A stretch of DNA of 64,000 nt from Ananas comosus (taxonomy: Eukaryota; Streptophyta; Magnoliopsida; Poales; Bromeliaceae): NCBI RefSeq assembly GCF_001540865.1, contig NC_033621.1:14867848-14931847 (forward strand). Direction: 5' to 3'. The notes under the pieces were generated by a model. The model searched no databases. It saw only the letters and a list, made by a program, of their open reading frames with translations, and was not told where the DNA came from. How positions within the stretch are numbered: position 1 is the first letter of the stretch; every line of letters starts with the position of its first letter. The position numbers and the translations under genes were made by a program. Of the stretch, positions 22,871 through 33,945 are shown piece after piece.

Positions 22871-23303
22871 TGCATTGTATTTGAAAACTAAATTTTATAA
22901 TTTTTTCGACATCATTTACTTATCAAATGAGTAGTCTAAAAATAAACTGCTGAAAATAAAAATCTTATAAAAAATAATGATAAAAGACTTGAATTTAGGA
23001 TAAGAGGTACCGATCTTACTCTAAATAGTGAAAAAAAAATTTCTATAAAAATTTCATCAGATTTGGATTGTTTCATACTGCTAAATTTACAAATAAATCA
23101 TATTGACCATTAAAACTGTCAATTTTGAGACCAATTGATTACTAAGCAAATAATGTTAAAAAATTATGAAATTTAGTTCCTAAATACTTTTAATACTGTA
23201 GATCAAGTATAATAGAGCCGATAGTCGATTTGGAAGCTGCATTATTAAAAACAACGTGATAGCGCGGAGGCCTCCATGCTATCGATAGTATAGCTGGCGG
23301 ATT
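22871..23303. mobile_element. Palindromic MITE, subtype e, left end lost
   Basis: Interior is nearly the same as 23455-23882, and it ends gctatcgatagtatagctgg. A second right terminus (ggatagtatagcagcctagc) follows at 23311-23336, from yet another copy. Confidence 0.7.
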
Positions 23304-23343
23304 CTATATAGCCATGGATAGTATAGCAGCCTAGCTCTATATA

Positions 23344-23882
23344 GAATCTGGCTGCTATAATATCGGTAGCACGGAGAGGCTTCCGTGTTACCAAATTATT
23401 TTTAATGATGCTGCATCGAAATCGATGCTCGGCCCCATTAGACTTGATCTACACCATTGAAAGTATTTGAAAACTAAATTTTATAATTTTCGACATCATG
23501 TACCTATCAAATGAGTAGTCTAAAAATGAACGGCTGCAAATAAAAATGTCATAAAAAATGACGATAAAAGACTTGAATTTAAAATCAGAGATACTAATCT
23601 TATTCTAAATAGTGAAAAAAAAAATTAAAAAACTTTTACCAGATTTGGATTGTTTTACACCGTTAAATTTACAAACGCATTACATCGGCCATTAAAATTG
23701 TTAATTTTCAGACCTTTTGATCACTAGCCAAATAATTCAAAATTTATGAAATTTAGTTTCTAAATACTTGCAATAGTGTAGATCAAGTTTAACAGAACCG
23801 ATCATCAATTTGGAAGCCGCATCATTGAAAATAACTTTGTAGTACGGAAGCCTCCGTGCTACCAATAGTATAGTAGCCTGGC
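23344..23882. mobile_element. Palindromic MITE, subtype e, full length (539 bp)
   Basis: Left end GGCTGCTATAATATCGGTAGC; right end mirrors it as gctaccaatagtatagtagcc. Inner halves are also inverted copies (gatctacaccattgaaagta versus caatagtgtagatcaag). No ORF. Confidence 0.8.
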
Positions 23883-24414
23883 GAGAATGCTATCAGTAGC
23901 AAATGGGCTTCGTTGCCACCTATTTGTTTCGATGATAGAGCCTCTAAATCGACGATCAACAACGTTGAACATGATCTACACCACTTGAAATATCTAAAAC
24001 TCAAATTTCAAATCTTTTAAACATCATTGGCCTAATAATCAAAGGGTTTCAAAATTTATAATTTTAGTGGTCGATATAAGACATTTTTTTATTTAACGAT
24101 GTAAAGATATTCAAATCAACTGAATTTTGGTTATAAAATTTTTTAAACTACTTAGAATAAAATCTATACTCTTGATCTGGATTACAAGACTCCTATCATC
24201 ACATTTAAAGGATATTCATTTTTAGCCGTTCATTTTTGTATCTACTTGATGGACAAGGGAAACAATACCAAAAAGTCATAAAATTTGATTTCTAATTGCT
24301 TCAAGTAGTACAGATCATGTTCAATGGTGTCGATCGTCGATTTGGAGGCTCCATCATCGAAAATAAATGGGTGGCAATGAAGCCCGTTTGCTACCGATAA
24401 TATTCTAGCTCAAC
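23883..24414. mobile_element. Palindromic MITE, subtype a, full length (532 bp)
   Basis: Starts GAGAATGCTATCAGTAGCAAATGG directly after the previous copy and ends ATATTCTAGCTCAAC. Both halves share the aaatcgacgatc and gttgaacatgatctacacca blocks in opposite orientation. Confidence 0.85.
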
Positions 24415-24418
24415 TCTG

Positions 24419-24562
24419 AAACAAGAGATTTGAGAAATTTTCTGTATATTATTCATCTAAATCCATTCTCTTATATAGAGAGAGGAAAAGCTTTACATGG
24501 AAGTACAGGATTATATCCTGTTATACAAAGAAATAAATAATACTATCCTAATAAGAAAGTAA
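24419..24562 (-). mobile_element. Ty1/copia LTR fragment
   Basis: On the minus strand: TATATAAGAGAATGGATTTA, then AATAATATACAGAAAATTTCTC, the TATA-to-U5 layout seen in plant copia LTRs. It is cut by the N at 24563. Assignment by motif style only. Confidence 0.5.
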
Positions 24563-24563
24563 N
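24563..24563. other. Single N, contig join
   Basis: A copia LTR fragment ends on the left and an hAT-like fragment starts on the right, as expected of an artificial join. Confidence 0.7.
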
Positions 24564-24672
24564 GAGCTCGAGCGAGCCAAATATCGAGTCGAACGCGAGT
24601 CGAACACGAAGAGCTCGACAAATATCGAGTCGAACGCGAGCCGAGCACGAACCGGCTCGCTCATTTGCCAGC
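24564..24672. mobile_element. hAT-like element, right end (GAGCTCGAGC type)
   Basis: gagctcgagcgagcc and cgagtcgaacgcgag words end in GGCTCGCTCATTTGCCAGCCCTAG, the inverse of the left terminus TAGGGGTGGAAACGAGCC seen at 62970. Confidence 0.6.
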
Positions 24673-25898
24673 CCTAGTCATGTACCATGTAAAGCTTTAG
24701 CAATTACCTCTAATTAGTGGGTTACTCTCCCTCTAACTCTAATTAAACCTCTCTCTCTCTCATGAATTTTGGTGGATGAAATTCTTAAATGGGAACATAA
24801 AGTTTCCCAACCCTCTCTTTTCCATTTATTTACATTATTTTAATTTTAGTTAAAATGTTCTACTACCTACTACTTAAATTTGTCATGTCAATCTCCTTCC
24901 AATGGATTTATTGTTTCAATTACTCTCAAAGATTCGTAGCTAAGCGAGTTAATGGGGAATAAATGAACCACAGGTTATTTAGTAAATATTGGACTTAAAT
25001 GGATGTTACTTTTTCAGTAAATGGGACTTTACTTTTTAATTCAATGAAAGATACGGGCCAGCTATATTTCGCAGCTCATATCTTTCTATTTAAAAAGAAA
25101 AAAGGAAAAAAAAAATTTGCATGATAAGAACTCATTAATGCCACTTCTTTGATACACTGAATGAAACCACTTCTATAAACAGATAAATCACATAGATAAA
25201 ACAAGCTCGATCTAGTTAGTTATGGGAGATTGAATGATTAATCTATATTTTGAGATCTATGTGACGAATCAAATTTGCGAGTCTGCATGATCGATCGCAA
25301 CTAATCAATAATTAATTTGCATTTTGGAGGTTAACGGATTGCTCTCTAGCAGCTTTAAGTTCTTAAAATAATCAACTGTTCGAATAAAGGTATCATATGT
25401 GCACTAAATTCTCTGATTTTTCTTTTTACAGAAGCAAAGAGCATCAATGTCACACTATGCAGCACGAAAGTTGTCAATAGATGTGCAACAAATCCTTCTA
25501 AACTATATAAGTTTGGTGTTTCTTACAGATCCTTCGCATTTAACAAAGTCTTTTTCAAAAGAAAACGTGGCCTTTAGTTGCCCAGTTGAAGATAATCTAG
25601 AGCTTAGTTCATAAATTAAACTTGTTGTTTAGTTAGATCAATAGCAAAATCACTTATCGACTACATGTGTAAGTTTGATCTTTCTATTGAATCTTGAGAA
25701 ATCTTGACCGAGATCATTGAGCATTCACACTCAACAAAGTTTTCTCCTTTTTTTTTTTTGGTACAAAAAACATGGGCTTTAGTTGCCCAGTCAATTGAAG
25801 ATAATCTAGTATATATATAGTTTAGTCCATAAACTAATTAAACTTTATTGTTTAGTTCAAAACAATTTACGGTACATGCATTGATCATAGAGCAAAAT
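24673..25898. other. Gene-free DNA with an old tandem duplication
   Basis: No coding signal. 25515-25650 and 25730-25860 share the words ctttagttgcccagt, gaagataatctag and ttgtttagtt in the same order, an ancient direct duplication of about 130 bp. Confidence 0.6.
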
Positions 25899-25923
25899 GT
25901 ATATATATATATATATATATATA
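25899..25923. repeat. (TA)n tract at MITE border
   Basis: About 12 TA units immediately left of the MITE at 25924. Confidence 0.9.
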
Positions 25924-26461
25924 GTTGAGCTAGAATACTATCGGTAGCAAACGGGCTCTGTTGCCACCCATTTGTTTTCGATGATGGAGCCTTCAAATCG
26001 ACGATCGGCACCGTTGAACGTGATCTATACCACTTGAAGCATCTAGAAATCAAATTTCAAATCTTTTTGACATTATTAACCTAATGATCAAAGGGTTTCA
26101 AAATTTATAATTTTAACGGTCGATATGAGGCATTTTCTCGTTTAACGGTGTAAAGATATCCAAATCAATTGAATTTTGGTTAGAAAATTCTTTAAACTAT
26201 TTAGAACAAGATCTATACTCTCGATCTTGATTATAAGATCTCTATCATCACTTTTTAAAAAATATTTATTTTCCGTCGTTCATTTTGTGTTCACTTGATG
26301 GAGAAGAGAACAATATCAGAAAAGTATAAAATTTGATTGCTAGATGCTTCAAGTAGTATAGATCATATTCAACGGTGCCGATCTTCGATTTGGAGGCTTC
26401 ATCATCGAAAACAAATGGGTGGCAACGGAGCTCGTTTGCTATCGATAGTATTCTAGCTCAA

Positions 26462-26462
<1 letters not shown>
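25924..26462. mobile_element. Palindromic MITE, subtype a, full length (539 bp)
   Basis: GTTGAGCTAGAATACTATC at the left is mirrored exactly at the right (gatagtattctagctcaac). The inverted arms extend for roughly 135 bp at about 90 percent by eye, then diverge. Flanked by (TA)n on the left and (CT)n(TA)n on the right. Non-coding. Confidence 0.9.

Positions 26463-26514
<52 letters not shown>
26463..26514. repeat. (CT)n(TA)n tract
   Basis: Microsatellite flanking the MITE. Confidence 0.9.
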
Positions 26515-26517
<3 letters not shown>

Positions 26518-26893
26518 ACAATCATGTCACACAAGACTCTTTCTACGTAAGCAAAATTAAAAGTGCTCCCAAAACCCAATGGAAGGGTCAAAGCATTGAG
26601 CTGGACAATTAGATGGCCGTTTTAATTTTTCCCCACCACCCCTTCATGATTCCATTATGTAGCAATTTAGTACCACACATTAAAGCTCCATTAAGGCTAG
26701 CAATATAAATGGTCTATATTGACTTAGGGAAGGGTGTTGTCAAAAGTCACAACTCAAGCACTAGGGCAAAGTGAAGATGGGTTGTGGATATATTAATGAG
26801 GAGCATAAATAAAACTTGTCGTAAGTTGGTATCTGCGCACAACATCATGTGCTCTCCTTTATGCCTGGCCAGGTGCTTGAAGGGGACTGTAGA

Positions 26894-26896
<3 letters not shown>
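26515..26896. other. Gene-free DNA
   Basis: No ORF or repeat boundary that I can support. The 26515-26570 segment resembles the 3'-flank style of old LTR fragments but nothing definite. Confidence 0.3.

Positions 26897-26947
<51 letters not shown>
26897..26947. repeat. (TA)n tract, about 25 units
   Basis: Longest TA tract before the next MITE. Confidence 0.95.
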
Positions 26948-26950
<3 letters not shown>

Positions 26951-27390
26951 GAGCTAGAGTACTATCGATAATAAACGGGCTCCGTTGCCACTCATTTGTT
27001 TTCGATGATGGGACCTCCAAATCGACGATCGGTACCGTTGAACATGATCTATACCACTTGAAGTGTTTAGAAATTAAATTTCATACATTTTCGACATTGT
27101 TCTCTTATCCATCTTATCCATCGAGTGTACACAAAAATGAACGGCTGAAAATGAATATTCTTTAAAAAATAATGGTAGAAGTCTTGTAATCAAGATCAAA
27201 AGTATAGATCTTGTTTTAAATAGTTTAAAGAATTTTCTAACAAAAATTAAAATGATTTGGATATTTTTACGCCGTTAAACGAGAAAATGCCTCATATCGA
27301 CCATTAAAATTACAAATTTTGAAACCCTTTGATCATTGGGCAAATGATGTCGAAAAAATTTAAAATTTGATTTCTAAACACTTCAAGTGG
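26948..27390. mobile_element. Palindromic MITE, subtype a, opposite orientation, right end replaced by (TA)n
   Basis: The left TIR starts GTTGAGCTAGAGTACTATC. The interior reads as the reverse complement of the copies at 25924 and 27409. It stops at cttcaagtggtata, which continues as a pure TA tract instead of tagatcatg. Confidence 0.85.
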
Positions 27391-27408
27391 TATATATATA
27401 TATATAGA

Positions 27409-27930
27409 GTTGAGTTAGAATACTATCGATTGCAAACGGGCTACGTTGCTACCCATTTGTTTTCGATGATAGAGCCTCCAAATCGACGATCGGCACCGTT
27501 GAACATTATCTATACCACTTGAAGTGTTTAGAAATCAAATTTTAAATCTTTTCGACATCATTTGTCCAATGATCAAAGGGTTTCAAAATTTGTAATTTTA
27601 ATGGTCGATATGAGGCATTTTCTCGTTTAACGGCGTAAAAATATCCAAATCAATTGAATTTTTGTTAGAAAATTAATAAGATCTATGCTCTTGATCTTGA
27701 TTGCAAGACTCCTATCATCATTTTTTAAAGAATATTCATTATCAGTCGTTCATTTTTGTGTCCACTCGATGGATAAGAGAACACTATCGAAAATGTATAA
27801 AATTTGATTTCTAAACACTTCAAGTGGTATAGATCATGTTCAACGGTGCCGATCGTCGATTTGGAGACTCTATCATCGAAAACAAATTGATGGCAATGAA
27901 GCCTATTTGCTATCGATAGTATTCTAGCTC

Positions 27931-27933
<3 letters not shown>
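27409..27933. mobile_element. Palindromic MITE, subtype a, full length (525 bp)
   Basis: GTTGAGTTAGAATACTATC at the left, gatagtattctagctcaac at the right, each bordered by (TA)n. The interior is in the same orientation as 25924. Confidence 0.9.
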
Positions 27934-27968
<35 letters not shown>

Positions 27969-28054
27969 ATAGAGTTGTTCTGGTATGCTTATGGAAGTCG
28001 AGGCTCCATGCTTCCAAGTCGTTTCGATGTTCGGATTTTCGAATCGACGTCGTT

Positions 28055-28116
<62 letters not shown>
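27934..28116. repeat. (TA)n, MITE terminal fragment, (TA)n, (GA)n
   Basis: A 90-bp fragment (27968-28056) with a subtype-like left terminus (gttgttctggtatgctta, tcgatgttcggattttcgaa) lies between two TA tracts. A GA tract follows at 28086-28116. Confidence 0.75.
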
Positions 28117-28121
<5 letters not shown>

Positions 28122-28153
28122 AGAGAGAGAGATGAGGAGAGAGAGGAAAAGAA

Positions 28154-28700
28154 GTGCTAGGCTCCTATACTATCTATAGTACCGGGACTCCGGTACTATA
28201 GTCTTGTTTTCAACCTTAGAGTTTTCAAATCAACGATCCATACCGTTAAAACTGATCTAGAGTATTTGAAGTTTTTACAAATAAAATTTTATATTTTTTC
28301 GACATAGTTTATTTTATGATCAAATCATTTCAAAATTTTCAATTTTCAATGGATAGTATATATGGCGAGTTTGTAGTTTAACGGTGTAGAAGAACCTAAA
28401 TTTATTCAAATTTTGATAGAAAATACTTTAAACTATCTATATCAAGATCAACATCCTTGATTTTGAATTTAAAAGTTCTATCCTCAAATTTTAAAGATTG
28501 TTCAATTTCAACTGTTCATTTTCACATGATTTATATACTTAGTAAACGAAGTCGAAACAAGTTAAAATTTTATTCCTAAGAACTTCAAATACATTAGATC
28601 ATATTTAACGATATGGATCGTTGATTTGAACATTCTAAGATCGAAAAGGGAACTATAGTACCGGAGCTCTGGTACTATAGATAGTATAGTAACCTAATTC
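28154..28700. mobile_element. Palindromic MITE, subtype c, full length (547 bp)
   Basis: Left end ctatactatctatagtaccg, mirrored at the right (ggtactatagatagtatag). The blocks aacgatccataccgtta and gatctagagtatttgaag are inverted in the second half. Ends in (TA)n. Confidence 0.85.
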
Positions 28701-29244
28701 TATATATATATATTCTTTAATTTTAATTTTTGAAAAAAATTGTTTGATATTTATAAAGAAATTACATTATGTATAGTGAGAAAAGATGATACAAGAATAA
28801 TTGATTTTTGTTGCGTCGGATAATAAGGAGATTGGCAGATAACCTTCAACACCCGAGGACTATAAATAATTGTTTTTTTTTTCTTATTTTAGTTTATTTT
28901 TTTGTTCTATAATTTCTATTGGGTTTTTGTTTTTGTTTTTGTTTTTGTTATCTTTGGAGAGAGTGAGGAGATTGATTGGCGCATAGAAAATCTAAATGTG
29001 AATTCTTGCCTTGAACTTGGGAGGATCGAGGTTGGTAGACTGGGAGGCATTTGATTGATTTACTGTCCTCGCATATGAGTCATGACCTAACGTGGGAAGA
29101 ATCTTTTCCGCGCGAATTAATAGGAGGAGAAGAAAGAGAACTCAAATTTTTGAGGCTAGAATAATATTTATTTGTTAAAATGAACGCTTCTTATAGTTGC
29201 AATTTACATTTGCTTCTAATCTAACAAATCATCGGTGGTCTAAT
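28701..29244. other. Gene-free DNA
   Basis: (TA)n at 28701-28712, a (TTTTTG)n run at 28922-28950, no coding signal. Confidence 0.4.
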
Positions 29245-29688
29245 TGTTAGATGCCAAATCGATAATCGGCAACGTTGAATATAATTTAGACTATTTAAAT
29301 TATTTAGAAAATTAATTTTTATACTTTTTTGATATCACTAACCAAACGATCAAAGGATCAAAAAAAATTATAATTTTAATAGCTGGCACGGTGCGTTTGC
29401 TAGTTTAACGGTATAGAAAAATTCAAATCAGCTGAATTTATATTTGAAAGTTTTTAAAACTATTTGAAACAAGATTTAGACTCTACATCTTAAATACAAA
29501 ATTTTTATCATGTCTTTTTGAAGGATATTCATTTTCAGCTATTCACCTTATATTCACTTGATGGTCAAGAGAATAATATCAGAAAAGTATGAAATTTTTA
29601 GATAATTTAAATTGTTTAAATTATATTCAACGGTATTGATTGTCGATTTGAGAGCTCTATTATCGAGAAAAAATTGATAATAAACCAA
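29245..29688. mobile_element. Palindromic MITE, diverged copy
   Basis: The words aaatcgataatcggcaacgt and, mirrored, aacggtattgattgtcgatt mark the two arms. The interior matches subtype a loosely. Interrupted on the right by an hAT-type MITE. Confidence 0.65.
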
Positions 29689-29696
29689 GCGGTTTA

Positions 29697-30191
29697 TAGG
29701 GATGGCAATAGGTATGGATGCTCAAAATTTTATCCGAACCCAAACCCGAACGGAGTGAATTTGTCCGATGCTAAATGGATATAACTTCGGATATGGATAT
29801 TAAAAATAAAAACTCGACAGATATGAATACGGATATGAATTTTGACTATACTCCACTCGAACCCGAACTCGACCAGAACCATAATTTATTTTACATTATA
29901 TATAATATGTATATAAAAATTTGATGTTATATTTGAATTTGTATTTTAAAAATTTAGATTTAGTGTAATATATTTTGAAATATTGAATAGATAAATAATT
30001 ATTTCGGGTTCAAATTTTGGGATTTGGGTTCGGGTTCGGGTTTTGGATTTTTGGTCGTTGTCGAGTTTGGATATGGATTTTTAAAATCCGTCAGGTTCAG
30101 GTTCTAGTTCGGATTTCGGGTTTGGAGTCGAGTTCGGGTTCGGGTTCAATTTTTAAGAACCCATCCCGAATCTGACCCGTTGACATCTCCA
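29697..30191. mobile_element. hAT-type MITE (495 bp) with 8-bp TSD GCGGTTTA
   Basis: Left end TAGGGATGGCAATAG and right end GTTGACATCTCCA form imperfect TIRs. The 8-bp duplication gcggttta is at 29689-29696 and 30192-30199, the size made by hAT transposases. The interior has many cgggttcggg / cccgaaccc words, a common plant hAT-MITE pattern. Confidence 0.9.
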
Positions 30192-30198
30192 GCGGTTT

Positions 30199-30199
<1 letters not shown>

Positions 30200-30246
<47 letters not shown>
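30200..30246. repeat. (AG)n tract
   Basis: About 23 AG units. Confidence 0.95.
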
Positions 30247-30248
<2 letters not shown>

Positions 30249-30739
30249 GAGCATAATGGATCTTCCAAATAAGCCTTCATTGCTACTTATTTATTTTCGA
30301 TAATGGAGTTTTCAAATCGAAATCGGTAATGTTGAATATGATTTAGACTATTTAAACTATCTTGAAAATCATATTTCATGCTTTTCAATATTGTTCTTTT
30401 GTCCATTAAACGGACATATAAATGAACGACTGAAAATAAATATTTTTCAAAAAGTGATGATAGAGTCTTGTAATCAAAATTAAGAGTCTAAATTTTATTT
30501 TAAATTGTTAAAAAAAAATTTCCGTATATCTAAAATTCAATTGATTTGGATTTTTTTTATAATGTTAAATAAGAAAACCCCTTATATCGACCATTAAAAT
30601 TATAAACTTTGCAACACTTTCATTATTAGGTCAATAATGTTAAAAAAAAATAAAATTTGATTTCTAAATACATCAAATAATATATACCATATTTAATATT
30701 GTCGATCGTCGATTTGAAGGCCTCACCATCCAGAACAAA
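30247..30739. mobile_element. Palindromic MITE, diverged, right end cut by chromovirus
   Basis: Left end gttgagcataatgg; the right arm stops at ccagaacaaat, where the LTR at 30740 begins. Interior orientation as in 26948. Confidence 0.7.
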
Positions 30740-30924
30740 TGTAGTGTCTCTGGGGTTTAGCTATCAGACTGACTGCCGCATCAATGGCTTGTCGATAGTT
30801 CTGTAGAGTGTTAGGACGAGTCAGAGGCGTTTAGGCGCGAAATAGACGCGAAAACGGACTCAGAGCTATGAGAGTGGGAGTTCGAACACTGAAATATACA
30901 AGAGTGGGATTTTGAGTGTTGTGT

Positions 30925-31135
30925 ACCGATACCTGAGAGGTGTACCGATACCCCAGAGGGATTACATGGTTTGTTGCTCTCGGGTTTGTGCAGCTTGGCG
31001 TCGAGTACCGGTACCTGTTAGTGAGTACTGATACTCGGACTGGGTATCGGTACTGCATGGGGCTAGTATCGGTACACAGCACATGAGTTCGTGGGTTGAG
31101 CATTGGGTATCATACCCAAGTTGAGCACCGGTACT
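30925..31135 (+). repeat. GTACCGGTAC-like palindromic cluster in LTR U3
   Basis: About nine GTACCGRTACY words upstream of the TATA-like box. The 3' LTR copy at 38730-38945 has the same array with more perfect palindromes. Confidence 0.65.
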
Positions 31136-32168
31136 CAGGCGGCAGAATTTGAGTTGGTAAGGGCTTTTTTGGTCATTTTGCCGTGGCGTTTATTCCAACC
31201 AACCCTCCAGCTTATATATTAGCCTTGGAAGCTTGGAGAATGCCATAGCTTCTCCTCTTCTCTCTCTTTAGCTAATTGAGGGTAGATCTGCGGAGTTTCT
31301 CCTATCGACTTCTAGCCGGCGTTAGACGAGCGTTCGAGGTGGGTTAATGTTTGGCAAAATCGTCGGAATTCCTCCTAAGTCGTATAGTGTCAACATGTAT
31401 TTTCTTTTGTAGATCATCATGTTTAGTAGCTCGAATTCATGGATTTACAAGCTTTTGTGAAACCTGAATTTGGAGCATAGTCTAATGGTTTTAGATGAAT
31501 TTTATATACTGAACTGGGATTTGACTTAAGAGAAAACGAATTAAACCTACACTGTTACTTTCGAAATGTTAACAGATTTAGCTTCATGACCTAATTTCTT
31601 TGTTGTATCACCGTTGTTAGTACGTCGTGGATACTTAGATTAGTGTAGGATATTACGCTCGTGCTGAGGAGCCGAGCTCATTTTACAATAGAGTTTGGAC
31701 TGTTCCATACTGTCGGGTGCCATCGGGGCGGACGGTGGACTCAGATGTTTACACTTGCATCAAATTATGCCGAGGGCACGTGAGCCTTGGTTGTTAGACC
31801 AGTTTGACCGATTTGCGTTGACTATAGCCTGTGTGAGCCTGATTGAGCTCGACAGAGACACGCTTGCATACTTGGTTGGGTCGCTCCCACGAGTGCCGCT
31901 CCGGAGTGAGGCTTTACTTGTGTTGATGTGGCAGCAGTCCCGTTTGGGGCAGTTTCTTGGACCGGCCACCCTGCGTGTGGTGTGCAGTGTAGTTTGGATA
32001 CAGGCTGGACGGGCCAGTTGGCAGTCCGTTGAGATTGGGTCAGTGTGTGGCTAGTGATGCATTTCTATGTCTACAGAGAGCATAGTCGGATAGTGGTAGC
32101 CTAGTAGCATATAGCTGTAGAGTTTTTTCCAGCTTACTTTACTATCCTTTACATACCTTTACTGTAGA

Positions 32169-32237
32169 CTTAGTGGGTAGGCCGTTGGGGTCGGTGATGG
32201 TACCCACTGAGGACTACTCTATTTTGCAGTAGTTCTC
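32169..32237 (+). other. Tandem-hairpin module in LTR
   Basis: CTTAGTGGG pairs with CCCACTGAG, followed by GACTACT..AGTAGTTC. Confidence 0.55.
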
Positions 32238-32633
32238 ACACCCAGTTATTGCTACCTTTTGGTAGAGCCGTCCGTTGCTGCCGTTGTTAATTCTGACCGT
32301 AGTAAGAGAGTCGCGAGGTATATCCCTACCTTCCCGGGTCACTGTGCTAGAGGAGTTCCCCCTTCAGAGATAGTTTTGGGATGTTACCATGTACATACTT
32401 TTATTTTGGTTGTACACTCTGAATCGAGGTTGTATTTTGAATATTGTATGTACATTGGACTTAGTATATCTTTATTTATATGTTTCTGTTTTAGCACCTC
32501 TGTGCTTTGCTTGTAGCTCCTATTTGTTTGCAGGTACAGCTATCGCTTCGTATACACGAAAAATCTCTGTGTATACGGTAGTCTGTTGGCATGCCCGGGG
32601 AAACATGGTAATCCGGGGCGTGACAGATTAAGT

Positions 32634-32645
32634 TGGTACCAGAGC
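32634..32645 (+). promoter_or_regulatory. Primer-binding site (initiator tRNA-Met)
   Basis: TGGTACCAGAGC, one mismatch to the standard TGGTATCAGAGC, 8 nt after the LTR end. Confidence 0.8.
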
Positions 32646-32931
32646 TTAGAATTAGGCCATTGGGATCTAGGAAATCCTAGGCTTTGGTAGGCCTTAGGAA
32701 TGTAAGACGCGAGAGGTGTGACTTATTGCGAAAGTCGACGATTGAGTGGTTTAACTCCTCCTAAAGTGGAGAGAGTGATTGAAGGAGTGTCTGTTCTTGC
32801 CAAATGAATTATGATGGATGCAGACGGCATAATTTGGTGAAGGAACAGAGACGGTCTTCTAGACTTTCGCTTGATTGGGTCGAAAGTTGTTTGTGTTTGG
32901 TATCTGACAACTATTTTGGTTTCAGGTGGCC

Positions 32932-33128
32932 ATGAGGCCTTATCGACGCCGAGGTCGACCGTCGACGCGAGATCAGTCCGCGCCATCAGAGATGCCAGAG
33001 TAGGCGGGACCGAGTGCACCCTTGGATTTAAGAAAGCAGTTAGCTGCTTTGACTGAAGTGACCAGGCAGCAGGGTGCGTTACTGCAGAGGATGTGCGAGG
33101 CGTTCACTCAACAGCCGAGTACAACACC
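32932..33128 (+). pseudogene. Gag N-terminus of the chromovirus
   Basis: ATG at 32932 gives a basic MRPYRRRGRPSTRDQ start like the sister element's gag. A TAG at 33001 replaces the CAG of the sister copy. The helical LRKQLAALTEVTRQQGALLQRM block follows. It is cut by the insertion at 33134 and continues at 33946. Confidence 0.8.
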
Positions 33129-33133
33129 TAGAG

Positions 33134-33940
33134 TGTCACGCCCCGCTACCGCCAATTTGGTCTGTTCGGGCACGTCGAACAGACGTCGAACGGACAGCAC
33201 CTCCCATGTCCGCCCAAGGCTAAACAACAGGATCATGTACATACAAGTTGCCAAGGAAAAACTTAAACAACATACATGATCATTGCGAGATAACAAGCAA
33301 GTAATACCACAAGTAAACAAGAGAGAGTTCTATCTATCTATCTATCTGATTATGCCTGTTTAGACCTAGTGGAGAGATCGGCGGAGTCGGCGGCCGAACC
33401 CACTGGGAATTATTTGTAGTTCTCACCCCACTTTGTTGCAGGGCCGAATTTGAGCGGACAGGGCGAGAACCGCAGTAAGGGCATAGCGCCCTAATAGCTA
33501 GTAGCTTTCCATATTACATTAGAGCACCCAGTACATGAGTGGTAAATGATGTCTATATCTGTCACGCCCCTATAGCCTTAAGGTTACCGTCCTAAGGTCT
33601 CCTAGATCAATCCTAAACTCTCTCTTTACTTGCTCTGATACCACTATATCATGTAACCATCTCACAATATGATACCAACTAGGAAAGCATAAGGAATGAA
33701 AATGCACAGCTACAATCCTACAATGCATGCAACATAAGAGATGTAAGGTCAATAATGCAAACTTAGACATAGAAGGCATTCAACTGCTTCGGGACGACAC
33801 CCCCCACCTCTAGGTGATGCCGCGATGCTAGAAATCCGATTTCGCGATTTTTGGATGCCACCTCGGCGCTCCAGGTGGAAACGAAGCCAAAACGGTCCTC
33901 GAAACTAACTCACTTAAACATAAACTCATACCTCAACTCA
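33134..33940. mobile_element. Mosaic LTR-like insertion (807 bp) with TSD TAGAG in gag
   Basis: Flanked by tagag (33129-33133 and 33941-33945). The left end TGTCACGCCCC is a reverse LTR end, yet a tandem hairpin at 33362-33427 lies in + orientation. A second TGTCACGCCCC occurs at 33560, and a reverse PBS-like gctctgatacca at 33630. A (CTAT)n run lies at 33331-33348. The parts of several LTRs in mixed orientation suggest a rearranged non-autonomous LTR element; no ORF. Confidence 0.7.
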
Positions 33941-33945
33941 TAGAG

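Larger units (their letters stand above)
30740..32625 (+). mobile_element. 5' LTR (1886 bp) of the chromovirus
   Basis: TGTAGTGTCTCTGGGG to GGCGTGACA. It matches 38542-40111 plus 43812-43951, apart from about 66 bp present only in the 3' copy (39096-39180). Contains the GTACCGGTAC cluster (30925-31135), a TATA-like cttatatattag at 31211 and a tandem hairpin (32169-32237). Confidence 0.9.

Noticed and set aside
27975..28160. Open frame with an Ile-Tyr repeat and Glu-Arg repeat
   Set aside because: Translation of TA and GA microsatellites.
32259..32631. Two + strand frames of 80-85 codons rich in Leu/Phe/Cys
   Set aside because: Inside the 5' LTR of the chromovirus, after the hairpin module; no protein family resemblance.
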